Below are positions 23,451 through 36,595 of a stretch of 64,000 nucleotides of DNA, piece after piece. The stretch is from Ampullaceana balthica (taxonomy: Eukaryota; Mollusca; Gastropoda; Lymnaeidae). Location: positions 3,005,501 to 3,069,500 of the forward strand of contig CALYLW010000011.1 of NCBI GenBank assembly GCA_944989445.1, in the 5' to 3' direction. The notes beneath the pieces were generated by a model. That model was not told the DNA's origin and searched no databases. It saw only the letters and a program-made list of their open reading frames with translations. The translations under genes and the position numbers were made by a program. Each line of letters opens with the position of its first letter. Position 1 is the stretch's first letter.

Positions 23451-24490
23451 AAAACAAGTAATAAAATCTCGAATACGTATTTAAACGGCATTTCCAATAA
23501 AGAATTTGCGATTTCTTTAACAAGGAGCTTTGCATCGTATGACATTAAAAGTCATTTTCAAATCACTAATTTTGAAAGTAAACAAAAATTCTCGTCATAT
23601 CCCCTCACGCTACATCACACCAAGAATGTGTCAATATAATGCGCACCACGCAACAATAAACAACATAATAGCCCAAGTGACAGGTTGGAGTATGTGTCCG
23701 TAACGCTATGACGTCATTTTTAAGCTTATATTTAAATATATATACAAGTATAAGGCGCGCATCAGGAGGTGTGCAAAATTCTAAAAATTCTAAACTATTC
23801 TTTAAAAAAATATATGACGTAATACTTTTAGCTTATATTTTAATTTTGGAAAAGAGAGCGATGTAAAAAGAGGATTTGTAATTATAAAATACTTTGTGCA
23901 CATTTCAGTAAGTTTAATCTATCGTATTTATCAATGGGCTTTTTACCCCAAAAAAAATTGGGCGCCTTAGGCGCCATACAGCCCAAGTGGGCGCCGTAGG
24001 CGCCCTAAATCCCATAGTCTAACATAAGCATGCACAAAGCGGGAAAACCCCAGTAACTATCATTCTAGATTACAATAAAAGTAATTTAAAATCAATAATT
24101 TTGAAACTAAACAAAACAATTGCTTTAAAAAATTTCTTCTAAAATTTCGGGAGTTGAACGAAATTAGATTTTTGAAAAATGACGTCTGCAACATTGTTCT
24201 AAATATTATTAGCTATTGTTTGACGTTCGTTTCAACCCGATAGATGTTATGGTTGGCGAGAAATTTACAAAATACTGATATTTTTCGGGTTTTTGGATTT
24301 TCCAGGAAATTCAGTAAACCTTTTCTGTATTTTGTTGGCCATTGCACATCCTTGGGACCTCCTTAGTATATTTGCAAAATACCCGAACCCTCTATCTTGT
24401 ATGGTTCAGGAGGAGTTGCATTGTCAAGCTTGACAGACATTTCGAATCTATAAATGCAATTTTTGCAAGGGAAATTGCGTTAAAAATCAT
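23450..24490 (+). repeat. Dispersed repeat, copy 1 (inverted copy at 32845)
   Basis: Shares long blocks with the reverse complement of 32845-33565, for example CACGCTACATCACACCAAGA, CACAAAGCGGGAAAA, GATAGATGTTATGGTTG and GGTTCAGGAGGAGTTGCAT. About 365 bp at 23653-24015 are present only here. That extra piece contains two short hairpins of GGCGCC motifs and is bordered by direct repeats AGCCCAAGTG, so it may be an insertion. Confidence 0.75.
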
Positions 24491-24672
24491 ATTATGGGCC
24501 CCTGGCGCCCCATGAGTGTTAAATTTTGCAAAAAAAAATTGCCAGTGACCATCCCAAGAGCGTACTCAAAAGTCTCCAAAAGTTTCATGGCGATCGGATG
24601 AATTTTTTAGTCAGCTATAAAGGACATACATACATACATACATACTTTGATTTTTATATATATATATAGATA

Positions 24673-25951
24673 AATAAGATATAGTTTAGAGTCTTTTTCC
24701 TTGTATTTGTGACGCATTTCTTGGTGATATCACCTAGAAATTTTAGATGTGTTCTTTCTTGAACTATGTTTAAATATGACTTGGGTCATGCTATGTTTTA
24801 ACTACCACTACCAACTCCTTCCCTGATACAGTAATCGAAATCACTATGACATCATGAGACACGGGTTAAGGGGCTTCCCCAATGTAATTGATTCTTAAAA
24901 GGGGCCCTGCGTTTTAAAAGGATTGACAACAACTGTTCTTTATTCAATACTGATGATTCAAGACACTGCTATAAGAGGAGGGTTTAAATAAGTTCTTGCC
25001 TATAGGATGTTGTTCGTTGGAGGAGAGACTGGTGAATGGGTCTCAGCAGATAGCCACCACCGTATAGTTAGCTAGAAGAAGGTGACCACTTGAAGGTAAA
25101 TAGAAGTGCATTATATGGTAAGAATATGTATAGGGAATGTTCGGTAACAGAATCAAGAAATCGTTGTCTTAATTCAGAGATATTGGTGCCAACTAAAGTA
25201 AATAGAATGGACAGAATACTATAGTCTCTCCATATTTTACAAGGCAAATCCAACTGTTCTGAAAGTTATCGTTGCATTTTACTATCATCGAATCGTTTTT
25301 ATTCTGCATTCTTTTTAGTTTTCCATATATACTCATTGTTATAATAGTTAACCCTACCTTCACATTATCTGTCCCCATCCACCCCTAAACGTTCCCGACC
25401 AAACTCGCTCTTATTTTTTTTTCAAAGTTATCCGTGTCTAGAGGTTTTCCTCTATCGATCCTGCATTGCTCGCCTGCCCTACACAATCACTCTAGACCGA
25501 TTAATCAAGATAAACCCCGCCCCTCTTCCATCGTCTTATTGGCTACCGATGGTGGCCAGGCTTATTTTTAGGGACCTCCATAGTTCATTCTTATCGATTA
25601 ATATATTTTACCTTCATCCCAGATGAAGTATATGTTGAGTGCTTGCTGTATATGTGACCAAATGACATAGATATAGAGTTTTTGATTACGTATGTGTTCA
25701 AATGACATATATGTTGATTGTTTAACGTTGTATGTGAACAAATGACGTGTTGAGAAGTGAGTTTGGTTAAGATACACATCAATGAGTCGTGCTTCTTATT
25801 CGATATATCTGACTTCTATCATAATTGCCATTCTTTGCGTTATTTTGTCGTTGCTCCATTTAATACCACTTCCACTTCTTTCATTTCAATGCCTTCCAAC
25901 CATACGTCTTCGTTTCCTTCCTTCTTTCCTTCTCTTCCAACATCCTTAACA

Positions 25952-25952
<1 letters not shown>
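24673..25952. other. Unassigned sequence
   Basis: No repeat or gene seen. 25510-25560 holds CCCCGCCCC and an inverted CCAAT box (TATTGGC) about 20 bp apart. This is suggestive of, but too little for, a promoter call. Confidence 0.35.
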
Positions 25953-26043
<91 letters not shown>

Positions 26044-26054
26044 ACTCTCTCTCC
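25953..26054. repeat. CT microsatellite
   Basis: About 80 bp of CT dinucleotides followed by an imperfect edge. Open frames on both strands across it are artefacts. Confidence 0.95.
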
Positions 26055-26104
26055 CTCCATTTTTTAAATCTCCCATAATGTCTCACTTTTCTGCCTGCCT
26101 ACAT

Positions 26105-26490
26105 CTATTTAGTTCTTCCTTCCATACTTCACCCATCTCTTTAGAACTTCCTGCCATACTCCACCCATCTCTTTAGTACTTCCTTCCATACTTCACCCAT
26201 CTCTTTAGTACTTCCTTCCATACTCCACCCATCTCTTTAGTACTTCCTTCCATACTTCACCCATCTCTTTAGTACTTCCTTCCATACTTCACCCATCTAT
26301 TTAGTTCTTCCTTCCATACCTCACCCATCTCTTTAGTACTTCCTTCCATACTTCACCCATCTCTTAAGTACTTCATTCCATACTTCACCCATCTCTTTAG
26401 TACTTCCTTCCATACTTCACCCATTTCTTTAGTACTTCCTTCCATACTTCACCCATCTCTTTAGTACTTCCTTCCATACTTCACCCATAT
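26105..26490 (+). repeat. 32-bp minisatellite, about 12 units
   Basis: Units contain CTTCCTTCCATACTTCACCC and CATCTCTTTAGTA and repeat every 32 bp with a few substitutions. Confidence 0.92.
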
Positions 26491-26817
26491 CTGCACAGTT
26501 TGCATTACCTCACCTTGTCCTTTACTTTCTTACTTTATCTCTTGGATTCTAACCCTCCCCCTCTTTGTATCCACCCCTCTCTATGTGTTATTCCCTCAAA
26601 GTCATAATCCAACACTCGTCCCCGTCTTCCCTTATTATTTAATTTGTCTGAAAGAAAAAAGGTTACATTTTTTTTTCTTTATTCATTTCTTTATTTATTA
26701 TTATTTTTTTTTGTTGCTGGTTTGAAAGAATAAACACGCACGTTAAGCCGTAAATAAACATTCAAATAGTAGTCGAGCTTTTACTAAATATGAGACATTC
26801 GCTTTGGGAGGTAGAAC
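26491..26817. other. Unassigned T-rich sequence
   Basis: Pyrimidine-rich then AT-rich, lying downstream of the decayed coding sequence on the minus strand. No feature seen. Confidence 0.4.
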
Positions 26818-28168
26818 TTAAGCTCCAATGACCTGCCTTACAATATCATTGGCCAGCCTTATCATAAAGGCATTACAGTATTCTTCAACATGTTTAGTGC
26901 TCCTGGTCTGTCAGTATCCCTAATAGCTGCAGAGCATTCGGTTAGTAGCTGTGACATCTTCTCCTCAGCCATACATGGCAGCCCTCTACTGGTGTCCAGT
27001 TTGCGAAAAGAACTTTGTGTTAATGCTCAATCCTCTTTTTGGAAATGATGGACATGGCAGTTGGTTTCAATTCTCACAATAGTTTGCTTCTACTAGACAT
27101 TTTCATGTTCCGGTCAAGTTCTCGACCCGTGGTTTCATGAGCCCAGCCTATAAGCCAAGGATCTTTAAAATGATCTTCGAGCCACGTTTTTACTCCCATC
27201 TGAATCATTGGGTGCTCAGTTTGCTGCCGGGCTGCACCATATTTGGCTAAAAGTTCAGCTCTTTCCTGTTATGGTACTTCGTGGTCCGTGATAATTCTGT
27301 AGAGCCACTTTTCCCTCACTTGGCAATATGTCTTCTAATTTCTTCAGAGTTTCATTGAAAGTTTTCGTCAGTGAAGAGCTCAAACTTCTAGTTGGAAGCT
27401 CCAGTCGGTGAAGACTTTGACTATTTAGATGTCCATTCTCTTTGCTATAGGCATCGGCGCACTTCTTTTATCGTATCTATTGGTCGATACTGCTCCACAC
27501 TAGCCAGATAGTTCTACGTTGTCTGGTCCATTCTCGGGTATTCAATTAGCATGCCATTCCCACTTCTTCATTCTGTGGAAATTGAGCTGTGTGTATAGAC
27601 TAATCAGGCCGTTACCATTACCCGCGATAGTTCTCAGGGCTTCTTTATTCTAAAGCTCACCTGGACTATTTTTGCTAAACGCAAAAAAATTGTCCGTGAC
27701 ACGCGTATATGAAGGAGTATAGGCAGCACTCACATGTGCCCAGCGCACTGATCCATTACAATCTTTACACTATTTTGGGTATCAGGACTGATTTCTCTAG
27801 CTCGTCGACCGCACCCGTGAAGGAGCGTTTGTCTTTAGTCTTGGCCCATCGTTTTTACATTTGAAAGCAGAAGTCTTGTCGTTCTATTGTACCGTATCTT
27901 TAAACCGTTGTCACTGGTGTTACCGCTGACGGCACCGTTCGGCGTTGGCGGTGCTACGCTTGCCCAGACTTTCACGGCTGCTTTTGTTGTGGTGTATATG
28001 TACGTAGCGGACCATATACACGTCTGAGAGCTTGATTTTGTAATCTAGGTCCCCGAGCTGGATTAGAAGACTGTAAACAATGTTGATTACAAGATTGGAT
28101 ACATACACACTGACTTAGCCGTCTTACCTAAGTTTATTCTCAAGTTTTCTAGCTAGGCTCCGCTTCAT
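26818..28168 (-). pseudogene. Decayed single-exon coding sequence, ~450 codons, unidentified
   Basis: Reading the minus strand from an ATG at 28168-28166 to a TAA at 26820-26818 gives protein-like sequence throughout, but it jumps among all three frames about nine times. It also meets in-frame stops at 28126, 28117, 27652, 27516, 27271 and 27029. Good patches include PTPNGAVSGNTSDNGLKIR (near 27950), LISLYTQLNFHRMKKWEW (near 27600), KTWLEDHFKDPWLIGWAHE (near 27175) and MIRLANDIVRQVIGA just before the last stop. Each neighbouring patch begins close to where the previous one fails, as expected of one ancestral frame broken by small indels. I recognise no family. There are no introns in it, and repeats lie on both sides. 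Candidates are an old transposon protein, an endogenised viral gene such as a nucleoprotein-sized frame, or a retrocopy. Coding ancestry is fairly likely; identity is open. Confidence 0.6.
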
Positions 28169-28970
28169 TCAATTACAATTATAAGAACTGTGTTTCAAAT
28201 TGATTGAATTTGTTAATATATATGTTTATTTTCTTTCTTTATTTTATTCAAACATAGAGATTAAATTTTACTGGGGGAAAAAAAAGGGGGGGGGGTTAAA
28301 CGATTTTCGGCTATTAGGGCCTTCCTATCTTTTTGAAAAGAGTGCCCTATTCCATTAGGTAAAGGTATTTTGGTAGACGGATTAAAATAGTTAACTAAAA
28401 TCTTATACTTTAATACTTACCGTACCTAAAGGATTTTAAATTTTTTAAAATTATTTTTTAAATTAAAAAAAAATAATAATAATAATTTTTTTATTTTATT
28501 TTGTAAAGAGTGTAAGGAAAAACGGCATTACTATCGCGGTTTTCGACATCTTACACTTATAAATAACTTATTTCATCAACAGTAATGACTAATTGGATTA
28601 GTAATGGCAAAATTAGAGAACAAAGATGTCTATTTTATATTTAATACCTTACAATAAATAAAAAGTCTTTAGTGTTAAAATATAACAATAACCAAAATTG
28701 TTGTTAATAATGATTCAAAAACTTTCTTTAAAATTTTAGTACACCGACTCAGCCTTTATTTCCTTTTCGAGATGAACAAACTTAAACAGTATTTCGTCAT
28801 TGATATTTGCCATCGGACGTCAATGAAATTCGCACACACAACAGCATAAACTTTATCAGTTTTATTTTCTTGTACACGGAGTATAGGAGGGAGTATAATC
28901 ATCGTGCAAAAAAAAATAATTTAAAAAAATAAAATAAATAAATAATAAAAAATAAAAAATAAAAATAGAA
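28169..28970. other. AT-rich unassigned sequence
   Basis: Strongly AT-rich with AATAA-type low-complexity runs at 28440-28500 and 28915-28970. No feature seen. Confidence 0.45.
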
Positions 28971-29135
28971 ATCAAGATTCTAACAAATCTCGACAATCCT
29001 CGGAGGACCGAGGCGAAGTGACCCTAGATGTAATATAAATATGGAAAGATTCTTGTTTGAGGCCCCCACTAATGATGAGACTAATCGGAGGCCCTTGGCG
29101 GCTGCCTAGTTTGCCCATGCCTAAAGCCGGCCCTG
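28971..29135 (-). mobile_element. Probable DNA-transposon terminus, hAT-like
   Basis: On the minus strand the sequence starts CAGGGCCGGCTTTAGGCAT at 29135. This style of terminus (CAGGGCCGG with GGC-rich interior) is common among animal hAT-type MITEs. The opposite inverted end and a target duplication were not found, so the left boundary is arbitrary. Confidence 0.45.
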
Positions 29136-29329
29136 CTGTTATATACGAATATACGAGAAACTTTAGGGTACCTCATTCCCGCTTTATTGAAATCATATCC
29201 TCGTTTGTAAACAATAAAACATCATCGTATTATCTACCCAAAGCAGCATATAATTTCGTCTTTTCTAATAAATATTATGTTGAAGAAAGAAAAAAAAGCA
29301 ATGAGTCAATTAATTATTTAACACCGACC

Positions 29330-29394
29330 GCAGAACATGCAAAATTTAAACGCGGGCCGCATTTTACCCGCGGGCCGAACTTTGGACTCCTTTG
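29330..29394 (-). mobile_element. Probable hAT-like terminus fragment
   Basis: On the minus strand it begins CAAAGGAGTCCAAAGTTCGG and continues into GGCCCGCGGGTAAAATGCGG, a pattern seen at the ends of many hAT-type elements. No matching second end was located. Confidence 0.4.
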
Positions 29395-30747
29395 TATTAA
29401 TTCATAATATACTTATTTAGTAATTTGGTGAACATAACATATAAAATTGGAAAATAAATTCAGTTAGTTACAGCTTTTAAAAAAATAATAAATAATTACG
29501 TTTACTTACAAATTAAGACGGAAACATTATTTACCCTTATTTATAAATTAAAAAACAGTTAATTTGTATCGCTTAATTTTTAAAAAAAAATAATAAAATA
29601 AATAATTGAGAATATGTTTTTTTATCATACCATGGTTATTTCGCTGAAGAACCAAGACAAAGGGTTGAGATTATGTGCTGCCCCCACCCCCTCTCACAAA
29701 TAAACACAATCCCCAGACACGAGCTCTCTTACCGTCCCCCGTCCACTCACACATATGCATGCACAAACGTCATCTGCAAACACCCTGGCCAGATATTTGA
29801 TTAGCAATCATATTATATAAATAAATAACGAAGCAAATGTGCCAAGTAGTTATGCCCGATGTTATTTCTTCCTATGTAACAGATGCCACACAGTTGCTGC
29901 TCGGGGCCATATAAGACAACATCCCGCCCCCCCCCTTTCCAGCCAAAGCCTTGTCAACTGAATCTGTGTGCTCAATAAATCTTCAGCTACTGGGGCCTGA
30001 CGTGGGGTGGGGGTGTAGGGAAGGGGAAAATCGCATCTTTTTTTTAAAAGGACAATAAACCGCCTTTTAAGAGTCGTGCAGAATTTGTGCGCAACTAAAT
30101 AAAACAACGTGAAACATTAACGTTACTATTCACATTGTGACATCATTATACACTACTTTTATATTCTCCTCATAAAGTTAGATTTTAAGTAAACATAAAC
30201 ATGAATGAAATACGTTGAAATCATTTCGCATCGATTACCTTTGGGTGAATCGATACCCGGATTCGTAGTTGCCTTTTTTTTTCAACGTTGCGCCGACTCC
30301 ACGTCCCACGTGGTGTGTCACAACCAAATCACGTTGTTTATTGTGTTTTTAGCCACTGGGTCGGGTCTGTTGTACATGGTAAAAAAGAAATGGCATAGAC
30401 GCGTGTCTACATTCTCGGGAGCTCGCATTGTGATGAGAGCAGATCAAGTTTTGGCGTTGTTCATTGTCTTGCAGGAATTCAGCCAATATGCCTTAAAATC
30501 TGGGAGAAGACCAACTCAATAAATTTGGATCTAGTTTCCGCGCATGTTAAGGGTAAAATCCTTGTTTTTTTTGTTCCTTGTAATCAGTTGGACGCATGTT
30601 GAGTTCGGGGCTTTAGAGAGAAATGTTCCATTGAATCTTTGACCACTGAAGGAGAATGAAAGAGAATCTAATAGCCCTGAAATAAAAATTATTTAATAAA
30701 TGTTTTTGTACATACTGCCGTCTTGTAGATGGACTTTTCGTACTTTA
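29395..30747. other. Unassigned sequence
   Basis: AT-rich with no identified repeat. A 105-codon frame at 30205-30522 is not recognisable. Confidence 0.4.
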
Positions 30748-30811
30748 ACAAATACGCTCGCACGCACACACGCACGCACGCACACTCGCACGCGCGCGCG
30801 CACACACACAC
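30748..30811. repeat. Alternating CA/CG tract
   Basis: About 60 bp of CACG, CGCG and CACA alternation, with a pure CG core near 30790-30800. Alternating purine-pyrimidine DNA of this kind can adopt left-handed form. Confidence 0.85.
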
Positions 30812-31089
30812 AAACCATGTACATGGATTCGTTAAGTACTTAGCATATATTGCATCCCACAGCCCCATGAAATTCTGGATAAAAGGATGAGGACGAGGAA
30901 ATTGCAAAATTTTAACACATGCTTAGAATCAAAGCATGAACACTCAGTGGTATGACATTACGCAGGTCTACTTTGAGAAGGAATGGGATATGTCCTTTGG
31001 ATAAGGTTTCAGAATTTCGCACCACTAATTTGACTTTTGTTTCGAATCGTTTGCTAATTTCATAAACCTACAACATCAAAACTTCAGGC

Positions 31090-31765
31090 ACAAATTGTCT
31101 TCCTATCCAGCCTGTACTCAGTACCTCTGGTCCTCAACTTACCCGTCACTACATCCAACCAAAATTCCATCAGGTCATCAATAAACCCAACAATCCACCC
31201 GGCACTTATCCAACCGGCTCTTAATCCCCCAAAATATCCACTTACACACTCGGCACTTAATATATCCAAAAATCCACATGGCAATCCACCCACTCGGCCC
31301 TCAAACAACCAGGCCATCAATCCATCCAACAATCCACCCGGCACTTAATGCACCCGGCTCTCAATCCACCAAATAATCCAGTAACCGGCACAAACTCGAT
31401 ATGGCCCTAAATCCACCCGACACAATCACCCAACAATCCACCTGACCCTCAATCCACCCAACAATCTTTATGGCATTCAATCCTCCCAACAATCCACCTT
31501 GACACAATCCACCCAACAATCCACCTTGCCCTCAATCCAACCAACAATCCACCATCACACACTCCACTCAACAATCCACCTGGCCCTCAATCCAACCAAC
31601 ATTCCACCATCACACAAACAACCCAACAATCCGCCTGGCACTCAATCCACCCAACAATCCACCTGGCACTCAATCCACCCAAGAATCCATCCGGCCCTCC
31701 ATCCCCCAATCAAATCACCCGGCACTCAGTTCACATGGCGCCCAAGCCTTCCAATAATCCAGCGT
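31090..31765 (+). repeat. Degenerate 28-bp minisatellite
   Basis: Units consist of CAATCCACCCAACAATCCAC plus CTGGCACT and repeat every 28 bp (clear at 31624, 31652 and 31680), diverging to the left. The half-unit CAATCCACC recurs throughout, suggesting growth from a shorter motif. Confidence 0.85.
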
Positions 31766-32844
31766 GCACTCAATGCCTTCTGCTTAAAGGACGGCTCTCG
31801 AAGGTGCATTGTGGGGGTTTTAAAACCATAATATATCACATAAGCAGGTGCTTTGGAGACTGTAGTATCTCCCCCTCCTCCAGTCTATTTGCTGGTGTTA
31901 GAGTAATGCCTTAGCCCCTGGAGTGGTCGTATCCCGGACCTAACAATGGAGGTGAGGAACCAGGCGAGTGTGTAGTTTACAAGACTTACAGATTAGTTTG
32001 CCGGGGAAATGAAATGTGATGGACAGTCTCAATAAACTACGACAAAAAAACAGAGCATCCAGTCTTGTATGTGCCAGTCTCTCTCATCACAAGTTAACTG
32101 AGGTGTATATTAAACTCATTTTTAAGAAGGCTGTGTCAATGCGTAATGTTGTATAGACAATTCAATAAAAAAATTTAAATCCTTATGCCTTTTGTTATTC
32201 TACTGCGCATCTTTACTCATAGTTAGTGGATGTGTAAGGTTAAAGATTAATGACGAATGTAACTGTAAAGTTGAAGATGTGAAACACCGAATTAAAGCTG
32301 ATACAAACAGTTTTACCCTTGTAGGAGTCCGACATGAAAGCAATAAAGGTTAAATAAAATAAGCTAAAATATATATTTTTCTAAATTCAAGGAAATATTG
32401 CATTTAAAGGGAATTAAGTGAGTAAGAAAGGAATCTATGAATTATATCATCAATAATTATTTATTAAAATAATTTATTAATTTTAATTAATGACTTTTAA
32501 TTTCTTTTCTAAGATAATCATTGCTTTGTTATACTAACGCAGATATAATATATTTGTACTACACTAAATAGTCTTGGACCTCACGTCATATCAAACTATA
32601 TAAACAAATAAATTCGTTTGTCTATAGAGCTTCAAAGGCCAGACCCTGTGAGGTACACATACACGTGTGAATGTCCCGAAAGGGTACCTAAAAATGTATG
32701 TGATGCCCCAGGCAGCGCAGTCTGACAATTAAGTTATAGCAGCACGTGCCCCCCCTCCCACAACCCCCTCCCCCCAAAAAATTATTAATAATAAAAAAAA
32801 TAATAACTAAAATAGATAAATATATTTTAGGGTTGCTGAAAATA
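31766..32844. other. Unassigned sequence
   Basis: AT-rich, no identified gene or repeat. Confidence 0.4.
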
Positions 32845-33565
32845 TAAATATAATAAATTCTTTTTTAAAGCAATTTCCCATGGGATAAATTGCGTTTATA
32901 TATTTGAAATGTCTGTAGAGCTGGTACATGCAACTCCTCCTGAACCATACCAGATAGAGGGGTCGGGTCTTTTGCAAATATGTTAAGGGGGTCTCAAGGA
33001 TGTGCAACGGCCAAAAAATACCGAAAAAGCTTACTGGATTTCCTGTAAAAAACAAAAAATTAATATTTAAAAAAAAATAATTTAAAAAAAATATTTAAAA
33101 AAAACAGTATTTTGTCAATTTCTCGACAACCATAACATCTATCGAGTTGAAATAAACGGCAAACGATAACTAATAATATTTAGAACAATGCTAAAGAAGG
33201 AATTTTTGAAAAATGTCTTTTCGTTCGACTCCCTTAATTTTAGCAGCAATTTTTGAAAGCAATTGTTTTGTTTAGTTTCAAAATTATTGAATTGAAATGA
33301 CTTTTAATTTAATCTAGAATTATAGTTTATGGGTTTTTCCCGCTTTGTGAGTGCTAATGTTAGACTGTGCACTGTGCGTGGTGCGCATTATATTGACACA
33401 TTCTTGGTGTGATGTAGCGTGAGGGGATATGATGTCATGTTTTGTTTAGTTTCTGAATATTTGAAATGACTTTTAATGTAATTTAGAATAATTTCACTCG
33501 GAAAGTCTTTTTTGGAAATTGTGTTTAAATACCCATTCGAGTTTTTATTACTTGTTTTTTAGTAA
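32845..33565 (-). repeat. Dispersed repeat, copy 2 (inverted copy of 23450-24490)
   Basis: The reverse complement follows copy 1 block by block from the AAACAAGTAATAAAA start to the GGTTCAGGAGGAGTTGCAT region. It lacks the 365-bp piece found in copy 1. Together the copies form a long inverted pair about 8.4 kb apart. An 82-codon minus frame here is incidental. Confidence 0.75.
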
Positions 33566-33895
33566 AGTACCCATGAATGAGTGACCTCTACGAGATACAA
33601 GTCTGACCTATAGCTGCACCTATGGCTTATATATTAAATTTTAAATAAAATTGTAGGTCTAAAGAAACAATTAATTAATGTAGATGGTTAAATACACGTA
33701 GTATGACATAGATCGATTGCAATTCTATATTTCTAATTTCTAAGACACTTGTCACGAGATGAGACTGTGCGTTTGACGTTTTGCTTCCTTCGATGAGAGA
33801 ACTTTAGATTAAAATATAAAAACTGATGTTTTAAAAAAAAATCATCGTCTTACCAAACTCATGGAACCTTTAATCATCAAATAATTTTTAAAAAA

Positions 33896-34457
33896 ACAAC
33901 CCGTAAAAACAAAGTTTTTGACTATAAATCCCTTATATATGAGACATAACTAACAGTATTGATTATTTTCAAACGCGACAAACATTTACAGACTGAATCT
34001 GTCTTAACTGAACTTTGCTTCATAACCCTGGGGGTGGGAGGTGGGGGTGGGGGGAGAGGGGAAAAGTCTGGTCACCGATCGCTTGACCGAGCTCAGCGTG
34101 ACACATAAAATGTAAACAAAAGCACACCGGTATAACTTCGATGGGTCGCGTCAACGCGTCAATTCAAACTCTTACGTGGAAAAAAAACAATAACAAACAG
34201 TGAATTTGAATTACATACGTTATAAAAGGATAAACTAAAAATGCATTAATTTAATTACGGTACGTTCGATCGATCTGAAATTTTGATACGATGCATTGTT
34301 AGGTGAGACGGGTCCGTGTGCCAAATTTCAGCTCGATCGGATCACGGGAAGTGGGTCATTTTTTACTTTTGTTTTTCCGCCCGCCCAAGACAGAGAGAGA
34401 TGACGACAGAACGACTGAGAGACAGAGACGGCGGTGAAGTTAATATAAGGGATTTAA
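33896..34457 (+). mobile_element. MITE-like element N, copy 1 (about 560 bp)
   Basis: About nine-tenths identical by eye to 48359-48904. It carries ATAAATCCCTTATAT near the left end and the complementary TAATATAAGGGATTTA at the right end. The middle has a G-rich GGGGTGGG stretch and a TTACGGTACGTTCGATCGAT block that also occurs, diverged, in the composite elements. No open frame of note. Confidence 0.75.
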
Positions 34458-35463
34458 TAATAAATGACTCTGCCATGTCACCGTTCCGCTAATCTTCTAC
34501 TACCTAAGGGAATGAACTCCAACAAAGATCAGTGCTCTCAGCACACCAATTTTTAAGTGGATATGGATCTATTATAATTAACATGAAATGATGTTTTAGC
34601 AAGCGCTCTTACTTCTGGCATCCAGGGCCTCCCCTTCACACCCCCTCCCCAGGATGACATGACCTTTGAGGTGACCTGACTTTAAGAGTCTCAAGACTTG
34701 TCAGTGGTAATGTCTGACGTGAAGTGTGACGCCTGTCAATAGATTTGTTGGATGCCAAGCGCGGCAATCTGTTCGACTCCGAAACCATTTAAAACAATAG
34801 TTCAACACCAATGTTATGTTGACCTTGCTACCCCCGCCTTAATGTGTGCGGTATCCAATCCTGGTGCTCGGTACTGGACCGGTAGGTGAAAAACTCATCG
34901 CTATTCAAACCTTACATTTTTTCGTCACTTCCTGCGCGGACGTTGGTGTGCTGGTGTAACGTGTTGGTGTGCTGACACCCGCTCGTTTATGGCTGCTATC
35001 TTCGGTAGTGCACAGTTGTTGCGCCGTCCACACCCCCGCCACCACCTCATCTGTATAGATGTGCAAATCAGTGGAACAATTGTTGTAACTCCATTCCTTT
35101 CGAGGCCATCCACTGTGTCCTCCATTAAACCATTGTGGTTTTCTGGACGTGCGACTCTATCCCTGACGTCTGGATATGTGCTCCATGTCAACAAAGGTAA
35201 TGATCGTTTCAATTTCTCAAGAACTTTCAGTACTGTCAACAACATGACACCATAAGCGGTCGAATGCCTTTCACGTGCGATTTGAATCAGTATCATTTCA
35301 ATTGGACGATATATGTTTGTTCTTTTTTGAACGATTTCTGTATTCTTTTTTGAGTATATATACATCTCCATGCCTATTGCCTCTTTGACTTTGCCCGTGT
35401 GATGTCCAGCCCACGGTCAGCTGTAATGTATTGTATAATATATTCTGAGGAGAATCCGTGGCT
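34458..35463. other. Unassigned sequence with a weak open frame
   Basis: Moderately GC-rich, 34600-35260. A 148-codon minus-strand frame (34925-35371) and an 88-codon plus frame overlap. I recognise neither and there is no splice or promoter context, so I do not call a gene. Confidence 0.35.
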
Positions 35464-36499
<1,036 letters not shown>

Positions 36500-36507
36500 C
36501 TCTAGAA

Positions 36508-36587
36508 CAGCGGTTCCCAGCCTGTGGGTCGCGATCCCACAAAGTTAAGAAATGGGTCGCCATCCCAAAAAAGTTTGGGGACCACTG
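36508..36587. mobile_element. hAT-type MITE, 80 bp
   Basis: Ends are CAGCGGTTCCCAGCCT and, on the other strand, CAGTGGTCCCCAAACT. It is flanked by a perfect 8-bp direct repeat CTCTAGAA (36500-36507 and 36588-36595). Target length, CAG start and CCCA motif fit the hAT superfamily. At 80 bp it is little more than two termini. Confidence 0.9.
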
Positions 36588-36595
36588 CTCTAGAA

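Larger units (their letters stand above)
22436..24672 (+). mobile_element. Old non-LTR-like or composite repeat region
   Basis: The left edge CTAGCAGACCCGTCGTGCG and the right edge (a CGATCGGATGA block at 24592-24602, CATA units at 24627-24645, then a TA run) resemble ends of widespread animal retroposons. No reverse transcriptase frame is visible. Between them lie three degenerate tandem units (22505-23450) and a segment with a second copy at 32845-33565. I infer one old non-autonomous or gutted element, but several nested repeats would look the same. Confidence 0.4.

Noticed and set aside
34925..35371. 148-codon minus-strand open frame
   Set aside because: The longest non-repeat frame here, but within chance range for 64 kb, overlapped on the other strand and unrecognised.
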